A stretch of 64,000 nt of DNA, taken from assembly GCF_033118175.1 (NCBI RefSeq), contig NC_083694.1, positions 35,673,608-35,737,607 on the forward strand, given 5' to 3'. The position numbers were made by a program, and so were the translations under genes. The notes beneath the pieces are model-generated. The model was not told the origin of the DNA. It saw only the letters and a program-made list of their open reading frames with translations, and did no database searches. Origin of the DNA: Dama dama. Its lineage: Eukaryota > Chordata > Mammalia > Artiodactyla > Cervidae. This document shows, piece after piece, positions 11,941 through 23,600 of the stretch (positions within the stretch are counted from its first letter, which is position 1; every line of letters starts with the position of its first letter).

Positions 11941-12022
11941 CATGGCCTAACACACTGACTCGAAGTAGTGTTGCAAAAGATAACAGATGGGGAAACGATG
12001 GTAACTGTGACATTTTATTTTC

Positions 12023-12226
12023 TTGTGCTCCACTGCAGATGATGACTGCAACCATGAAATTAAAAGATGTTTGCTCCTTGGAAGAACAGATATGACCAAC
12101 ATAGGTAGCATATTAAAAAGCAGAGACATTACTTTGCCAACAAAGGTCTGTCTAGTCAAAGCTATGGTTTTTCCAGTAGTCATGTATGGATGTGAGAGTT
12201 GGATCATAAAGAAAGCTGAGAGCTGA
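12023..12226 (+). pseudogene. BovB RT C-terminal fragment
   Basis: A 67-codon stretch matching the region downstream of the RT palm in BovB ORF2, with landmark segments HEIKRCLLLGR, SILKSRDITL and VVMYGCESW. The same segments occur in the better copies at 48699-49532 and 61629-62051. It stops at 12224 and carries no catalytic motif. A relic. Confidence 0.85.
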
Positions 12227-12672
12227 AGAATTGATGCTTTTAAACTGTGGTGTTGGAGAAGATTCTTGAGAGTCCCTTGGACTGCAAGGAGAGCAAACCA
12301 GTCAATCCTAAAGGAAATCAGTCCTGAATATTCATTGGAAGGACTGATGCTGAAACTGAAACTCCAATACTTTGACCACCTGATGCAAAGAACTGACTCA
12401 TTGGAAAAGTCCCTGATGCTGGGAAAGATTGAAGGCAGGAGGAGAAGGGGATGACAGAGGTTGACATGGTTGGATGGTGGAAAAGACCCTGATTCTGGGA
12501 AAGATTGAAGGCAGGAGGAGAAGGGGATGACAGAGGTTGACGTGGTTGGATGGCATCACCGACTCGATGCACATGAGTTTGAGCAAGCTCTGGGAGTTGG
12601 TGATGGACAGGGAAGCCTGGCATGCTGCAGTCCATGGGGTTGCAAAGAGTTGGACTGAACAACTTAAATGAA
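12025..12672 (+). mobile_element. BovB LINE, 5'-truncated, with internal duplication
   Basis: The 3' part of a BovB element: RT C-terminal coding sequence followed by the 3' end with ggttgcaaagagttggactg. A 76 bp block inside is duplicated in tandem (12403-12554). The terminal simple repeat is reduced to actgaacaac. No clear target duplication. Confidence 0.9.
12403..12554 (+). repeat. 76 bp tandem duplication inside BovB
   Basis: Two direct copies (12403-12478, 12479-12554) starting ggaaaag(t/a)ccctgat and ending near ggttggatgg. By eye they differ at about three interior positions. The other BovB copies in this window carry the block once. Confidence 0.9.
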
Positions 12673-12679
12673 CTGATAC

Positions 12680-12870
12680 ATGAGTTCAAAGCTCTGTTCT
12701 GCCACTGAATTGGCTCAGTAAACTTATGCAAGTTACTTATATTTTTAAACTTCAGTTTCTTCAGCTATAAAATAGAAATAATATTAATATCAACTTCATG
12801 GGATAGTTGTGATGACTGCATTAAATGATGGAAAAAGTGCCAAGCACCTGGTGAGTATGTAGTAAGTAAG
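12680..12870 (+). mobile_element. MIR SINE
   Basis: MIR in plus orientation: tctgccactgaattggctc, then aacttcagtttcttcagc, tataaaatagaaataat and gccaagcacctgg. Confidence 0.75.
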
Positions 12871-13164
12871 AGAGTTTCCTGTTTCCCTCTCCTTCCCTCA
12901 ACAATAAGAGGCTGCAATCTTCCCAGATCTGAGTTTTCTGGGCAGAGTGCTCTAATGTCAAACACACTGGGCAACAGAAAAGAGAGGCTGAGTCCCACCC
13001 ACCATCCAAGAATGACTCATAGGCTAGCTCAGGTTTCCAGATGTGTATCCTTATTGTTCTCTGGCCCTTATCTATATTTTACCGGGTGCCAACGTCACCG
13101 TTTTCCTTTGGAGCAAAACCCAATGACTGGAATTATTAATGACTCTGCCAATTTGACATGCTTT

Positions 13165-13295
13165 AGTGGTTCAGTTCAGTTCAGTTCAGTTGCTCAGTCG
13201 TGTCTGACTCTTTGCAACCCCATGAATCGCTGCACACCAGGCCTCCCTGTTCATCACCAACTCCCGGAGTTTACTCAAACTCATGTCCATCGAGT
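13165..13295 (-). mobile_element. BovB 3'-terminal fragment with (TTCAG)n tail
   Basis: Begins with four ttcag units, the complement of the BovB 3' simple-repeat tail. It continues through tgctcagtcgtgtctgactc to catgtccatcgag, where identity stops. About 130 bp, severely 5'-truncated. Confidence 0.9.
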
Positions 13296-14127
13296 AGAGC
13301 GTGTCAAATTGATAGAGTCCATCCTATTGACAGTCCATCCTCTCTTGCATGGACCATTTTCCTTGCAACTGCAAAAGTCAGTGATCCCATCCTGAGCCTT
13401 GTCAGACCTTCTCAAAGCAGTGGCCAAGGTACATAGGCATGTGGAGAGGGAGCAGCACTGGAAAATTCTCTTCTGGGTTTGATTTCTGCAGATGAGTCCT
13501 GGAGCTGCCATGGAGGCCAGGCCTACTCTCCCTGCTGCCTAAAAATCTTTGGTTCATTAACTTGTAGTTACCTATTTTCATGGCTCAACTGCAGTTAAAG
13601 GCAGAAATTGCCCAAATTGGCTGACTTAGTTTGCTTCTAGGCAATTGACACATGAGCCAATTACTTAAACCGTATTACCTTTTCACTTGCATTCTGATAT
13701 CTCATACTTTTTAAACCTAAATCAATTCCTTTAGTAAAGGACTATTGGGAATTTTATCTGAATGGTTTCTGGAATGTAAAATTATGAAAAAATCACACAG
13801 ACAGGAGAAGTGAAATTCTGATTATGATAGTTTTGTGTTAGTCCCGGGAGGGCTGCATATACCAGTGAATAAAAGTAATAAGGAAGAGCAACAATAACGA
13901 TAACTACTACTCATTAAGTGCATGTTTTGTATACCACAAGGTTGGAATAAACCCATATTAAACTGATTGCCAGGCAAAGTACCGAAAAGCTTTTCCCATG
14001 TGCTCTATCAATAGTTTGAAGATGGATTTCAAAAAGGTCTGATAATTGTACTCTTAGGCTAGCCTAGATCGGTCAACAGGAATAGGAACATTAGGAACAT
14101 ATGGGAACAAGGCAATTAAATCTAAGT
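13296..14127. other. Single-copy-looking DNA
   Basis: No confident repeat. About 13875-14010 faintly resembles a minus-strand MIR (actactcattaagtgcatgt), too weak to annotate. Confidence 0.4.
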
Positions 14128-14138
14128 ATTAAGAAGCC

Positions 14139-14443
14139 CAGTTGTGTCTCACTCTTTGCAACCCCATGGACTATACAGTCCATGGAATTCTCTAGGCCAG
14201 AAAACTGGAGTGGGTAGCCTTTTCCTTCTCCAGGGGATCTTCCCAACCCAGGGATCGAATGCAGGTCTCCCACACTGCTGTTGGATTCTTACCAGCTGAG
14301 CCACAAGGGAAGCCCACGAATACTGGAATGGGCAGCCTTTCCCTTCTCCAGTGGATCTTCCCAACCCAGGAATCCAACTGAGGTCTCCTGAATTGCAGGT
14401 GGATTCTTTACCAACTGAGCTATCAAGGAAGCCCAAATTTCAC
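14139..14443 (-). mobile_element. Bov-tA dimer SINE (tandem tRNA-type heads)
   Basis: Two tRNA-Glu-derived heads in tandem on the minus strand: one ends ccacaagggaagccca, the second ends tatcaaggaagccca. The Bov-A part carries the ggactatacagtccatgg variant. Target duplication attaagaagcc (14128-14138) and attaagaggcc (14444-14454). The same architecture recurs at 16577 and 44428. Confidence 0.9.
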
Positions 14444-14454
14444 ATTAAGAGGCC

Positions 14455-14665
14455 TGGGCCTCCCAGGTGGCTCAGTGGTAAAGAATCCTCCTGCCAATGC
14501 AGGAGATGTAGGAGATGCAGATTTGAGCCCTGGGTTGGGAAGATTGCCTGGAGTAGGAAATGGCAACCCACTCCAGTATTCTTGTCTGGAAAATTCTACA
14601 CATAGAGGAGCCTGGTGGGCTACAGTCCATGGGGTCACAAAGAGTTGGACACAACTGAGCAGGCA
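14455..14665 (+). mobile_element. Bov-tA SINE, head-to-head with its neighbour
   Basis: Plus-strand Bov-tA inserted at the edge of the 14139-14443 SINE. Target copies cacattaagaggcc (14441-14454) and cacattaagcagcc (14666-14679) flank it, so the target sequence now occurs three times. Confidence 0.92.
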
Positions 14666-15399
14666 CACATTAAGCAGCCCAATGACAATTTTGTGGGTTA
14701 ATGAAAGTTTTAATAAAGTTTTGACTTTTAGCACAAATGATGACCTTATATCCATACCAGCTAATCATTCCATACTCCAGAACTCCTTATTATCAACAAC
14801 TGCAATCCTCTGTAATTTCAACCTCAACCATCTCATGCTTTAACTGAAATTCCCACTCTTTCCTTTTAGTACCCAAGTAAACCACCTTTCAATGTCATTG
14901 GTCCTTCAGCTTATTGATCCTATGAAATTTTCGCTATTCTCATTTCTCTCTACCTTCCTTGTATAGCTTAAATTCCATGATCTATCACTATGATGAGTCC
15001 TTTTCCACACAGTCTCAGATCCATTATTGCCCTCTTACTTCATCATACTTGCTTGGCAAACCACAATCTTGGTTCTGTCTAACCTTCTGGTCCCTTTTCA
15101 CCAGCACCCATGCAGCTAAGTGTGGCTGGAAAAAGGCACAAGCCACACTGACTTTCCTTCCTTAAAGTCATTGCCACCAGCTCAAATGGGTCCTTAATGC
15201 TTCCCAACAACCATATTTTGTTTCCCTTTTCCATTCCCCTTTCTGGTCTCCCAAACAATGATCTTAATACTCTCCTTTCTCCTCGCACCACTCCACTAAA
15301 ATTGCTTCATTAAGATGCTATCTCAAAGTCAAAGACTATATCTCAACTCCTCCTTTTTGATTTAGCAAAAATATTTGACATAAGTTCTAAAACTTTGGC
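14666..15399. other. Pyrimidine-rich DNA, possibly decayed L2 body
   Basis: Rich in tcct/cttcc motifs. It may be the 5' continuation of the L2 at 15400, but I cannot align it with confidence. Confidence 0.35.
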
Positions 15400-15980
15400 T
15401 TTTAGAATAGCTTTGACCCTTATAGCTATTCCTTCTCAGTTTCTTTTGCTGTTTCTTCATCTAAATGGAATGTCCTTGTCTTCAGTTGTTGGCTAAAGTC
15501 ATTCCTTAAGTGATCTAATTATTTCTAAAGGCTTCAAATGCCATTTATATAATGATGACATCCAAATTATAACTCCCTGACTTCCATCTCTGGCACAAAC
15601 TATCATCACATCCTATGTGGATGACTTCAATAACCTCATAACCCTTCTCCTGTTTCTGCCCTTGTGACACCTTAGGCTATAATTACCATGGTAGCCAGAG
15701 TGATCCTATTAAAATATAAGCCAGATGATGTCACTTCTTTGTTTAAAACTTTCCTATGCTTTCCCATACCATTCAAAGTAAGATCCAAAGTCCTTATAAT
15801 GGCCTATATGTCCAGTCTTCCTGCCTACCCTGTCCTACACCCCATACTCACGTTAAATCTCTGATTCTACTACTTTTCTCAGGCAGAGATTTTGTTTTAT
15901 TTTGTTATTTGCTATATCCCCAGTGTTTTGCATATAGAACATCATTAGTCAATAGTTGTTGCATATGTTAATCAGTGGGT
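15400..15980 (+). mobile_element. L2 LINE: RT relic and 3' end
   Basis: The text around 15535-15575 (aaatgccatttatataatga then tgacatccaaattata) aligns with the YADD region of L2 ORF2. It is followed by gtagccagagtgatcc (from about 15690), a caaagtccttataatggcct block and the L2 terminus (ccccagtgttttgcatatag). The frame is destroyed. Confidence 0.68.
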
Positions 15981-16576
15981 CAGTGCTCAATCACAGTGGG
16001 CTAGGTAAACTTCAGGTTTAAGGCTCTTAAACCAGTGATGAATGGAAGAAACAGTGATGAATGGAAGGATAGGTAGTGAGTTTTCTCCCTCTTCCCATCT
16101 TCGTCCTTCTACTTACTTTGAAACACACAGCTAATCAAGCATGAGATTTCTATAAAACCCACTTTAAAGTTCTCTTTCCATTTATTCTGGCTAAGTCTCA
16201 CTGATGTGCTACAGTGAGTCTGCCTCATATTATCTCTCTTCCTATAAAAGAAGAGAGAGCAGGTCTTTGGAGGGAGAAATACACACACACTGTTTGGCTG
16301 CTGTTGTGACACCAGATGCCATTACAGTGATTCTTTATTCTCCTGATATAGATCCAAGGGTTATATAAGCTCATACTTGGTAAGAATACCAAGGAATTTC
16401 TTATTCCTTGGTAAGAAATGGAAAGGAATGTGTAGGGACCCAATTGTGTTGTTCCCCTGACAAAAAGCTCACCTATGAAAAACTTACCTTGGAAATCAGG
16501 TCCAATAGCTTTAAATTGAGTTTGCCAAATGATACTTGCACCACAAGGCACCTACATTTATTGTCATGAAGTAATG
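15981..16576. other. Single-copy-looking DNA with a small hairpin
   Basis: Nothing recognised except a perfect 11 bp inverted repeat with a 5 nt loop at 16387-16413 (taccaaggaat / attccttggta). Confidence 0.45.
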
Positions 16577-16894
16577 ACATATGCTTAGTTGCTCAGTGTT
16601 GTCCGACTCTCTGTGACCCCATGGACTGTAGCCCACCAGGCTCCTCTGTCCATGGGGATTCTCCAACCAAGAATACTAGAGTGGGTTACCAATGCCCTCC
16701 TCCAGGGGATTGTCCCAACCCAGGGATCGAACCCAGGTCTCCCTCATTGCAGGCGGATTCTTTACCATCTGAGCCACCAGGGAAGCCCAAGAATACTGGA
16801 GTGGGTAGCCTATCCCTTCTCCAGTGGATCAACTTGACCCAGTAATCAAATCAGGGTCTCTTGCATTGCAGGCAGATTCTTTACCAGCTGAGCT
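16577..16894 (-). mobile_element. Bov-tA dimer SINE (tandem tRNA-type heads)
   Basis: Same architecture as 14139-14443: a Bov-A part, a first head ending caccagggaagcccaagaat, and a second head ending accagctgagct. Target duplication not evident. Confidence 0.88.
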
Positions 16895-17517
16895 AAGTTG
16901 TACAATTTATCTAATATACTTTCTTCTAACACAACTTGTTATATGAAAACTCTATTTTCCCCTAAGTTTATCCTCCTCCCTTTTGAAAATCAAACTTACT
17001 TCCAATCCTGATCACATGATAGGCTGGATCCCAGTTTGGAGGAAAGGAGAGCTGCTAACCCTTTGAATTGTTGGTAGGAATGCTTGTGTATTCTTGGTGC
17101 ACAAGTGGAGGATCTACTTCAACTCTTCTGTCTGTCTCTTTGAACCCTACTTCTTGTCTGACCATGTGCAGAAAGGCAGGTGAAAAGACTTTCTAGCCTA
17201 TATTTTTTTCATGCCTTTATCTTGATTGTAAATTATGGATAAGTGAAGTTTTATTCATAAACCAAGGTTTAAAGACATCAGGATTGGCAAGTAATTTGGA
17301 GGAACAACGGTCTGTTGTCACCGTGTTGTCCTTGGCCTGCTCTCCTTCAAGTCTACTCCTAGGCCTTTTTTTTTTTTTTTCTTTCAATCTCCTTTTACTT
17401 GTTAATTACTTATAAACTTACTTAATTTTAATACTCCTAGGACTTTTTCCTGCTCCACATCCTGCCTTTGGTCTTAGCTGTCTATTGGATGTCTATTGGA
17501 TGGTGATATCATGATAA
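16895..17517. other. Single-copy-looking DNA
   Basis: Only a poly-T tract at about 17367-17381 stands out. Confidence 0.45.
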
Positions 17518-17720
17518 AATGATAATAATATTAGCTGATATCTATTCAACACTGACTTTATGGCATATGATGTGCTTAGCACTGTATTTAATCATCACAA
17601 AAACCTATAAAGTGGGCATTACTATTATACCTATTTCACCTAAGTGATATGGAGATTTTGCAAAATCAGGCAATGTGTCCAGGTTCAGGCAGCTAGTAAG
17701 TGAGTAGATCATCAACACAG
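17518..17720 (-). mobile_element. MIR SINE
   Basis: Classic MIR in reverse: attcaacactgactttatgg, gtgcttagcactgtatttaa, ttactattatacctatttc and ggcagctagtaagtgagtag. Confidence 0.8.
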
Positions 17721-18113
17721 TGACCAAAATTGTCACCATTAAGCCTATTTCCCTGACCCTTTCTCTGCTGGCTAACCACAAATAAAGGAGGAGAGATGGG
17801 TGCCAGGACAGGAATAGTGGAGCTGGGAAAACAGGCTTGTTTTCAATGGCTAGAAAGTCATGGGATAGATTTTTCAATTCCTTGTACAATAACCTAAATG
17901 AAAAATACACTAGAAGGAATCAACAGTTGATTAGATGATACAGAGAAATGGTGAAAAATCACCTAGGCTGAACAGAAAATAGATAAAAGAATAAAAAGAA
18001 TTGAGGACAGTTTAAGAGACCTCTGAGCCAACATCATGTAAACCAACATTCACGTTATAGGGGTCCCAGAAGGAGAGAGATGGAAGCAGGGGACATATTT
18101 GAAGACATAAAAG

Positions 18114-18356
18114 TTGGAAATGTCTCTACCCTGTGGAAGAAAACAGACATTCAGGAACAGGAAGTACAGAGTCCCAAACAAGGCAAACCCAAAGAGGAAC
18201 ACACCAAGACACATTGTAATTAAGATAGCAAAATTTAAAGATGAACAGAGGATGTTAAAAGCAGCTAGAGAAGAGCAGCAAGTTATATTCAAAGAAACAC
18301 CCATGAGACTACTAGATGACCTTTCAGCAGAAACTTCTCAGAAGGGAGTGACATGA
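18114..18356 (+). pseudogene. L1 ORF1 C-terminal fragment
   Basis: An 81-codon stretch containing NPKRNTPRHIVIKIAK and LKAAREEQQV, recognisable as the conserved C-terminal region of L1 ORF1p, the RNA-binding chaperone of the L1 particle. The first residues are out of register, so the ATG at 18114 is fortuitous. It terminates at 18354 before the true end. Dead copy. Confidence 0.85.
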
Positions 18357-18808
18357 TATATTTAAAATGAAGAAAGAATATTATACGTGACAAGGCTTTC
18401 ATCCAGATTTGATGGGGAGAGCAAATGTTTTACAGACAAGCAAAAGCCAAGAGGTCAGAATCACCAAACCAGCTTTACAAGAAATGGTAAATAGATTTCT
18501 GTAAAGTGGTAAAGAAAAGGAGCATCTAGAAATATTTTTAAAATGAAAGGAAAAAATCTTATCAATAAATGTATGTAGTAAGTCTTATACAGGAAGAGTA
18601 GTAAATCAACCATGTATAAAACTAGTAGGAAAGTTGAAAAAAAAAAGTAGTAAACTCATCTATATCCACAATAATTCATCAAGAAATACATACAACAAAA
18701 AGATGTGATATATGATGTTAAAAACATTAAATGTGGTGGGGGGAGTAAAGTAAAGAATGCATAATTGTTAAAATACATTCAATGTCAAAAGATCACCAAC
18801 TTTATTAT

Positions 18809-18868
18809 GCATATATATATACATATATATGCTATACACACACACACACATATATATATACATACCAA
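18809..18868. repeat. Compound TA/CA microsatellite
   Basis: Alternating TA and CA runs lying exactly where the L1 spacer jumps past the missing endonuclease region. Confidence 0.9.
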
Positions 18869-20556
18869 TCACAACATTATGAAACTAGAAATCAACTATA
18901 AGAAAAAAACTTCAAAAATATAAACATGTGAAAGCTAAACAATATGCTACTAAGCAATCATGTCATTGAAATCAAAGAGGAAATTTTAAAATACCTGGAG
19001 ACAAATAAAAGTGAAGAAACAACGATCCAAAATCTATGAAATGCATCAAAAGCAGTTCTAAGAGGAAAATTTACAGAGAAACATGCCTACCTCAAGAAAC
19101 AAAAAAAGTTCAAGCAACTCAAGATTACACCTGAAGAAAGAAGAAACAAAACCCAAATTTAATAGAAGGAAAGAAGTCGTAAAGATCAGAACAGAAATAA
19201 ATGACATACAGATGATAAAACAAAAATGATTTAAAAAAAAAAAAAGATCAATGAAACCAACAGTTGGTTCTTTGAAAAGAGAAACAAAATTGATAAGCCT
19301 TTAATCAGACTCAACAAGAAAAATGAGAGAGGATCCAAACACATAAAATCAAAGATTAAAAGGGAAAGTCACAATTAATACCACAGAAATACAAATGATC
19401 ATAAGCTATTTGTACAAACAACTGTACGCCACTAAAAGGCGTACAAACCAGAGAAATGGAAAAAATTCCTAGAAATGTAAACTCTGCCAAAACTGAACCA
19501 AGAAGAAATTGAAAATATAAATAGACTAATTATTAGCAACAAATTTGAATCAGTAATTTAAAAAATTTCCAACAAACTAAAGCTCAGAACCAGATGGCTT
19601 CACAAGTAAATTCTACTGAACATTTAGAGAAGAGTTGACATTCATTTTTCTCAAACTATACCAAATTATTGCAAAGGAAGAAATACTTCCAAACTTATTC
19701 TATGAGGAAACATCACTTTGATACCAAAACCAAAGACACCTCAAAAAAAGAAAATGAAGGTCAATAACACTGATGAACATAAATGCAAAAATCCTCAACA
19801 AAATAAATTCAACAATACATTAAAAAGACAGTAAACCATGATCAAGTGTATCCCAGGGAAACAATGAATGTTCAATATTTGCAAAACAATGCAGCTCACC
19901 ACATTAACAAATTAAAGAGAAAAGAATCATATAATCATCTCAAAAGATGCAGAAAATTCTCAAAAAAGTGGGTATAGAGAGAGCATATCTCAATCTAATA
20001 AAGGCCATATATAACAAGCCCACCATTAACATCATTATCAATGGTAAAAAACTAGAAACATTTCCTTTAAGATAAGGAAAAAAACAGATACCCATTCTCA
20101 TCACTTTTATTCAGCGATAATATTGAAAGTCTTAGCCACAGCAATTAGAAAGAATCCAAATTGGAAAGGAAGACATAAAACTGCCATTATTTGTAGATGA
20201 CATAATACTCTACATAGAAAATCTTAAAGATGCCACTCAAAAAACTATTAAAAACAATAAATGAATTCAGTAAATTTTCAGGATACAAAATTGATATACA
20301 AAGAAATATATTGTACTTATATACACTAATAACAAGCTTCCAGAAAGAGAACTTATGAAAATAATTTTATTATTGCATCTGAAATAATGAAATACCTAGG
20401 AACAAACCTAATCAACACAAAAGACCCTAAATACCCAAAGCAATCTTAAGAAAGAAAAGCAGAGCTGGAGGTATCACATTCCCTGACTTCATGCTATACT
20501 ACAAAGCTACATTAATCAAAATAGTATGGTTCTGACACAAAAACAGACACATATCA

Positions 20557-20748
20557 ATGGCACCAAACAGAGGGCTCAGAACAAATCTATACACTCGTGA
20601 CAATCTAAGACAAAAGAGCAAGAATATACAATGGAGAAAAGATAGTTTCTTTGATAAGCGGTGCTGGGAAAACTGGACGCCAACGTATGAAAGAATCAAA
20701 ACATTTTCTCAAAGCATATATAAAAATAAACTAAAAAATAAACCCTAA
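20557..20748 (+). pseudogene. L1 ORF2 C-terminal-half fragment
   Basis: A 63-codon open stretch with KNIQWRKDSFFDKRCWENW, the conserved block after the L1 RT domain. It belongs to the decayed L1 around it and has no independent start or function. Confidence 0.75.
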
Positions 20749-21506
20749 AGGTAAGACTGGAAACTATAAAACTCCTAGAAGAAAACATAGGCAGAACACT
20801 ATTTGACATAAACCATAACAATACTTTTTTTGGGGATCTGTCTCCTAAGGTGAAGGAAACAAAAGCGAAATTAAGGAGAGACCTAACTAAACTCAAAAGC
20901 TTTTTCCCAACAAAGGAAATCACTGACAAAATGAAAAGACAACCTATTAAATGAAAGAAAATTTTTGCAAATGATATGACTGATAAAGAGTTAATATCCA
21001 AAATATTTAAACATAGAAAACAATATCAGGAAAACAGCAACCTGATTAGAAAATGAGCAGAAGACCTGAATAGATATTTTTCTGAGGAAGACATATATAT
21101 GGTCAACAAGCACATGAAAATATGTTCAACATCACTAATCATCAGGGAAATGTAAACCAAATCTACAATGAGATATCACTTCATACCTGTCTGATGGCTA
21201 TTATCAATAAGACAACAAACAAGTGGAGGAAAGGATGTGGAGAAAGAATTTTCAGACAGTGAGAATGTAACTTGGTACAGCCACTATAGACTATAGTATA
21301 GAGATTCATCAAAAAAATTAAAAATAGAGCTACCATATGATGCAATAGTTTCACCCCTGGGTGAAAATAAGAATACTAATTAGAAAAATATATATGCACC
21401 CCTATATTTCTTGCAGTATTATTCACAAACACCAAGATACGGAAGCAAGATAAGTGTCCATCAATAAATGAATAGGGAAAAAGTGGTATCTACAACAGCA
21501 CAGCTT

Positions 21507-21641
21507 ACTGTGCCCATGCTCAGTGACTCAGTCGAGTCCGGTGCTTTGGAACCCCGTGGACTGTAGCCTGCCAGGCTCCACTGTCCATGAGATTTCCTAG
21601 GCACGAACACTGGAGTGGGTTGCCATTTCTTACTCCAGGGA
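21507..21641 (-). mobile_element. Bov-tA SINE fragment
   Basis: Minus-strand 3' half of a Bov-tA (gctcagtgactcagtcgag ... ttgccatttcttactccagg) lacking the tRNA-derived head. L1 sequence resumes at ggcatattactcag. Confidence 0.82.
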
Positions 21642-21707
21642 ATGGCATATTACTCAGTCATAAAAATGAATGATATCTATCATTTGTAACAACATAGATG
21701 GACCTAG

Positions 21708-21986
21708 GGAGAAGGCAATGGCACCCCACTCCAGTACTCTTGCCTGGAAAACCCCATGGATGGAGGAGCCTGGGAGGCTGCAGTCCATGGGGTCGCGAAG
21801 AGTCGGACACGACTGAGCTACTTCACTTCCACTTTTCACTTTCATGCACTGGAGAAGGAAATGGCAACCCACTCCAGTGTTCTTGCCTGGAGAATCCCAG
21901 GGACAGGGGAGCCCGGTGGGCTGCCGTCTATGGGGTCGCACAGAGTCGGACACGACTGAGCGACTCAGCAGCAGCAGCAGCAGTAG
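21708..21986 (+). mobile_element. Bov-A2 SINE, young
   Basis: Well-preserved Bov-A dimer with CpG-rich blocks (ggtcgcgaagagtcgg, gtcgcacagagtcgg) and a (gca)n tail. Exact 13 bp target duplication tagatggacctag at 21695-21707 and 21987-21999. Retained CpGs and the perfect duplication point to recent insertion. Confidence 0.96.
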
Positions 21987-22419
21987 TAGATGGACCTAGA
22001 GCGTATTATGTGAAATGAAATGTCAGACAGAGAATGACAAATATTATATGATTTTACTTGTATGTGGAATCCAAAAAGTAAAACAATTGAATGAACACAG
22101 TAAAACAGACACAGAATCATAGATACACAGAACAAACAGGTAGTTGCCAGAGGAATAGGGTAAGGGACAAGAGAAATAGGTGAGGGAGATTAAGAAGTAC
22201 TAACTCCTAGTTGTAAAATAAATGAGTCACATATATGAAATGTACAGTGTTGAAAAAAGTCAATAATTACATAATATCATTACATGGTGACATTTCACTA
22301 GAATAATAATGATGATCATTTTGAAATGTGTAGAAATATTGAATCACTATGCTGTGAGCAGGAACTAACATAGTGTGATAAGTCAATTATACTTAAAACT
22401 ACATTTTAAAATTCATAGG

Positions 22420-22822
22420 AAAAGAGATTTGTGGTTACCAGGGGCAGGGGTTGAGGGGAGAAGGAATTGGATGAAGGCAGTCAAAACATAAAACTTCTAG
22501 TTACAAGATAAATAAGTACTAAGGGTAGAATATACAATATGATAAATATAATTAATACTGCTTCATGGATGAAGGTTGTTAAGAAAACCTAAGAATTCTT
22601 ATCACAAGGAAAATTTTTTCTATTTCTTACATTTTTTTATTTATATGAGATGATGGATGTTCATGGAACTTTCTGTGATAATTTCATGATATATGTAAGT
22701 CATGATATATTGAGTTTAAGGTGCACAGTATAACACTTTGCCTTACATGCATCATGAAATTCTTACATGAAGTTCAGTGCTGTATGTCATTATATTTCAA
22801 TAAAATTGGAAGAAAAAACTGA
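22420..22822 (+). mobile_element. Second old L1 3' UTR
   Basis: A distinct L1M-type 3' end: gtggttaccaggggcagggg, aaacttctagttacaagata, gagatgatggatgttcatgg, and a terminus at ttcaataaaattggaag. It directly follows the first L1 terminus, so it is a separate element or the host into which the first L1 inserted. Confidence 0.72.
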
Positions 22823-23339
22823 TGAGGGCCATAATTTCAAGCTCTGTAGATGGCCAACTCCACACAGACCTTTGTGGTGCAAACCATGAGGAGGTATCAT
22901 GTACACTTGCTCAAGGAAGGCACTGGGTGTTGCAAAAACAGATGACACCTGTCCCATTGGGCCCTCTCAGCAGATGGACTAGCTGCCAGATCAATGGATT
23001 GTGTGGCTTAAATCTTGGAGAAGCAAATTCTTCAGTTAAGACCAAGCAGGAAGAGCTCTTAAAGAATTTTCAGCTTCTAGAAAAGGTACAACCTAGATCC
23101 AAATAGAAAAATCAAGGAAATAACCTAAAATGTACCAGAAACTGGATTCTTTTAAAGAACACTAGGCAAAACAATGTAAACTGAATGCAAAATTTCTTTG
23201 CAAGAATAAAATATTAAATCACTTTCGCAGAAGGATAAGCTACATGTAGAAAACTCATCCATTATAAGTGGACAGTTCAATAAGCTTTGACAAATATCTA
23301 CAGTCAAGTAATCAGAACATAATCAAGATACACAGGAGT
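22823..23339. other. Unassigned DNA with a 94-codon open stretch
   Basis: An open stretch at 22822-23106 (plus) has no domain I recognise and no exon signals. Its ATG overlaps the L1 tail. I do not call it a gene. Confidence 0.35.
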
Positions 23340-23600
23340 TACATAAACCCCCAAATCCACTTGAGACACTTTGTAGTATGGGTTATCTTCGATGAACTCA
23401 TATTCCAGATTCTATTGAAGAAAAAGGCACAGAGTTGCTGATGGATTGGGTATAAACTATGTGGGGGATGAATCAAGGGTGCCTCCAAGCTTTTGGGCCA
23501 AGAAACTAGGTGCACAGAAAGGTCACTTTTTGATGGAGATATTGGAAGGAAGAACAGTTTTGTGGGTAAAATCAATAGTTTAGTTTTGAGCATTAAGGAA
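23340..23600 (-). mobile_element. L2 LINE ORF2 relic
   Basis: The minus strand reads through an 84-codon open stretch (23339-23593) containing LKTKLLILPTKLFFLPISPS and VHLVSWPKSLEAP, which follows the pattern of L2 ORF2 just downstream of the RT catalytic motif. The match is patchy and the C-terminal half departs from the family. Confidence 0.6.

Larger units (their letters stand above)
17885..22405 (+). mobile_element. Old L1 LINE, ORF1 to 3' end, endonuclease region lost
   Basis: Starts inside ORF1 (about 17885-18440), passes through the inter-ORF spacer (18440-18800) and an AT/CA microsatellite, then jumps to the end of the endonuclease domain near 18883. It continues through RT (about 19560-20300), the C-terminal region and a 3' UTR ending near 22405. 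The ORF2 start and most of the endonuclease are missing. Divergence is higher than for the L1 at 1-6640. SINEs are inserted at 21507-21641 and 21708-21986. Confidence 0.88.

Noticed and set aside
22822..23106. A 94-codon plus-strand open frame in non-repetitive DNA
   Set aside because: Its ATG lies in the tail of an L1 and nothing in the protein is recognisable.
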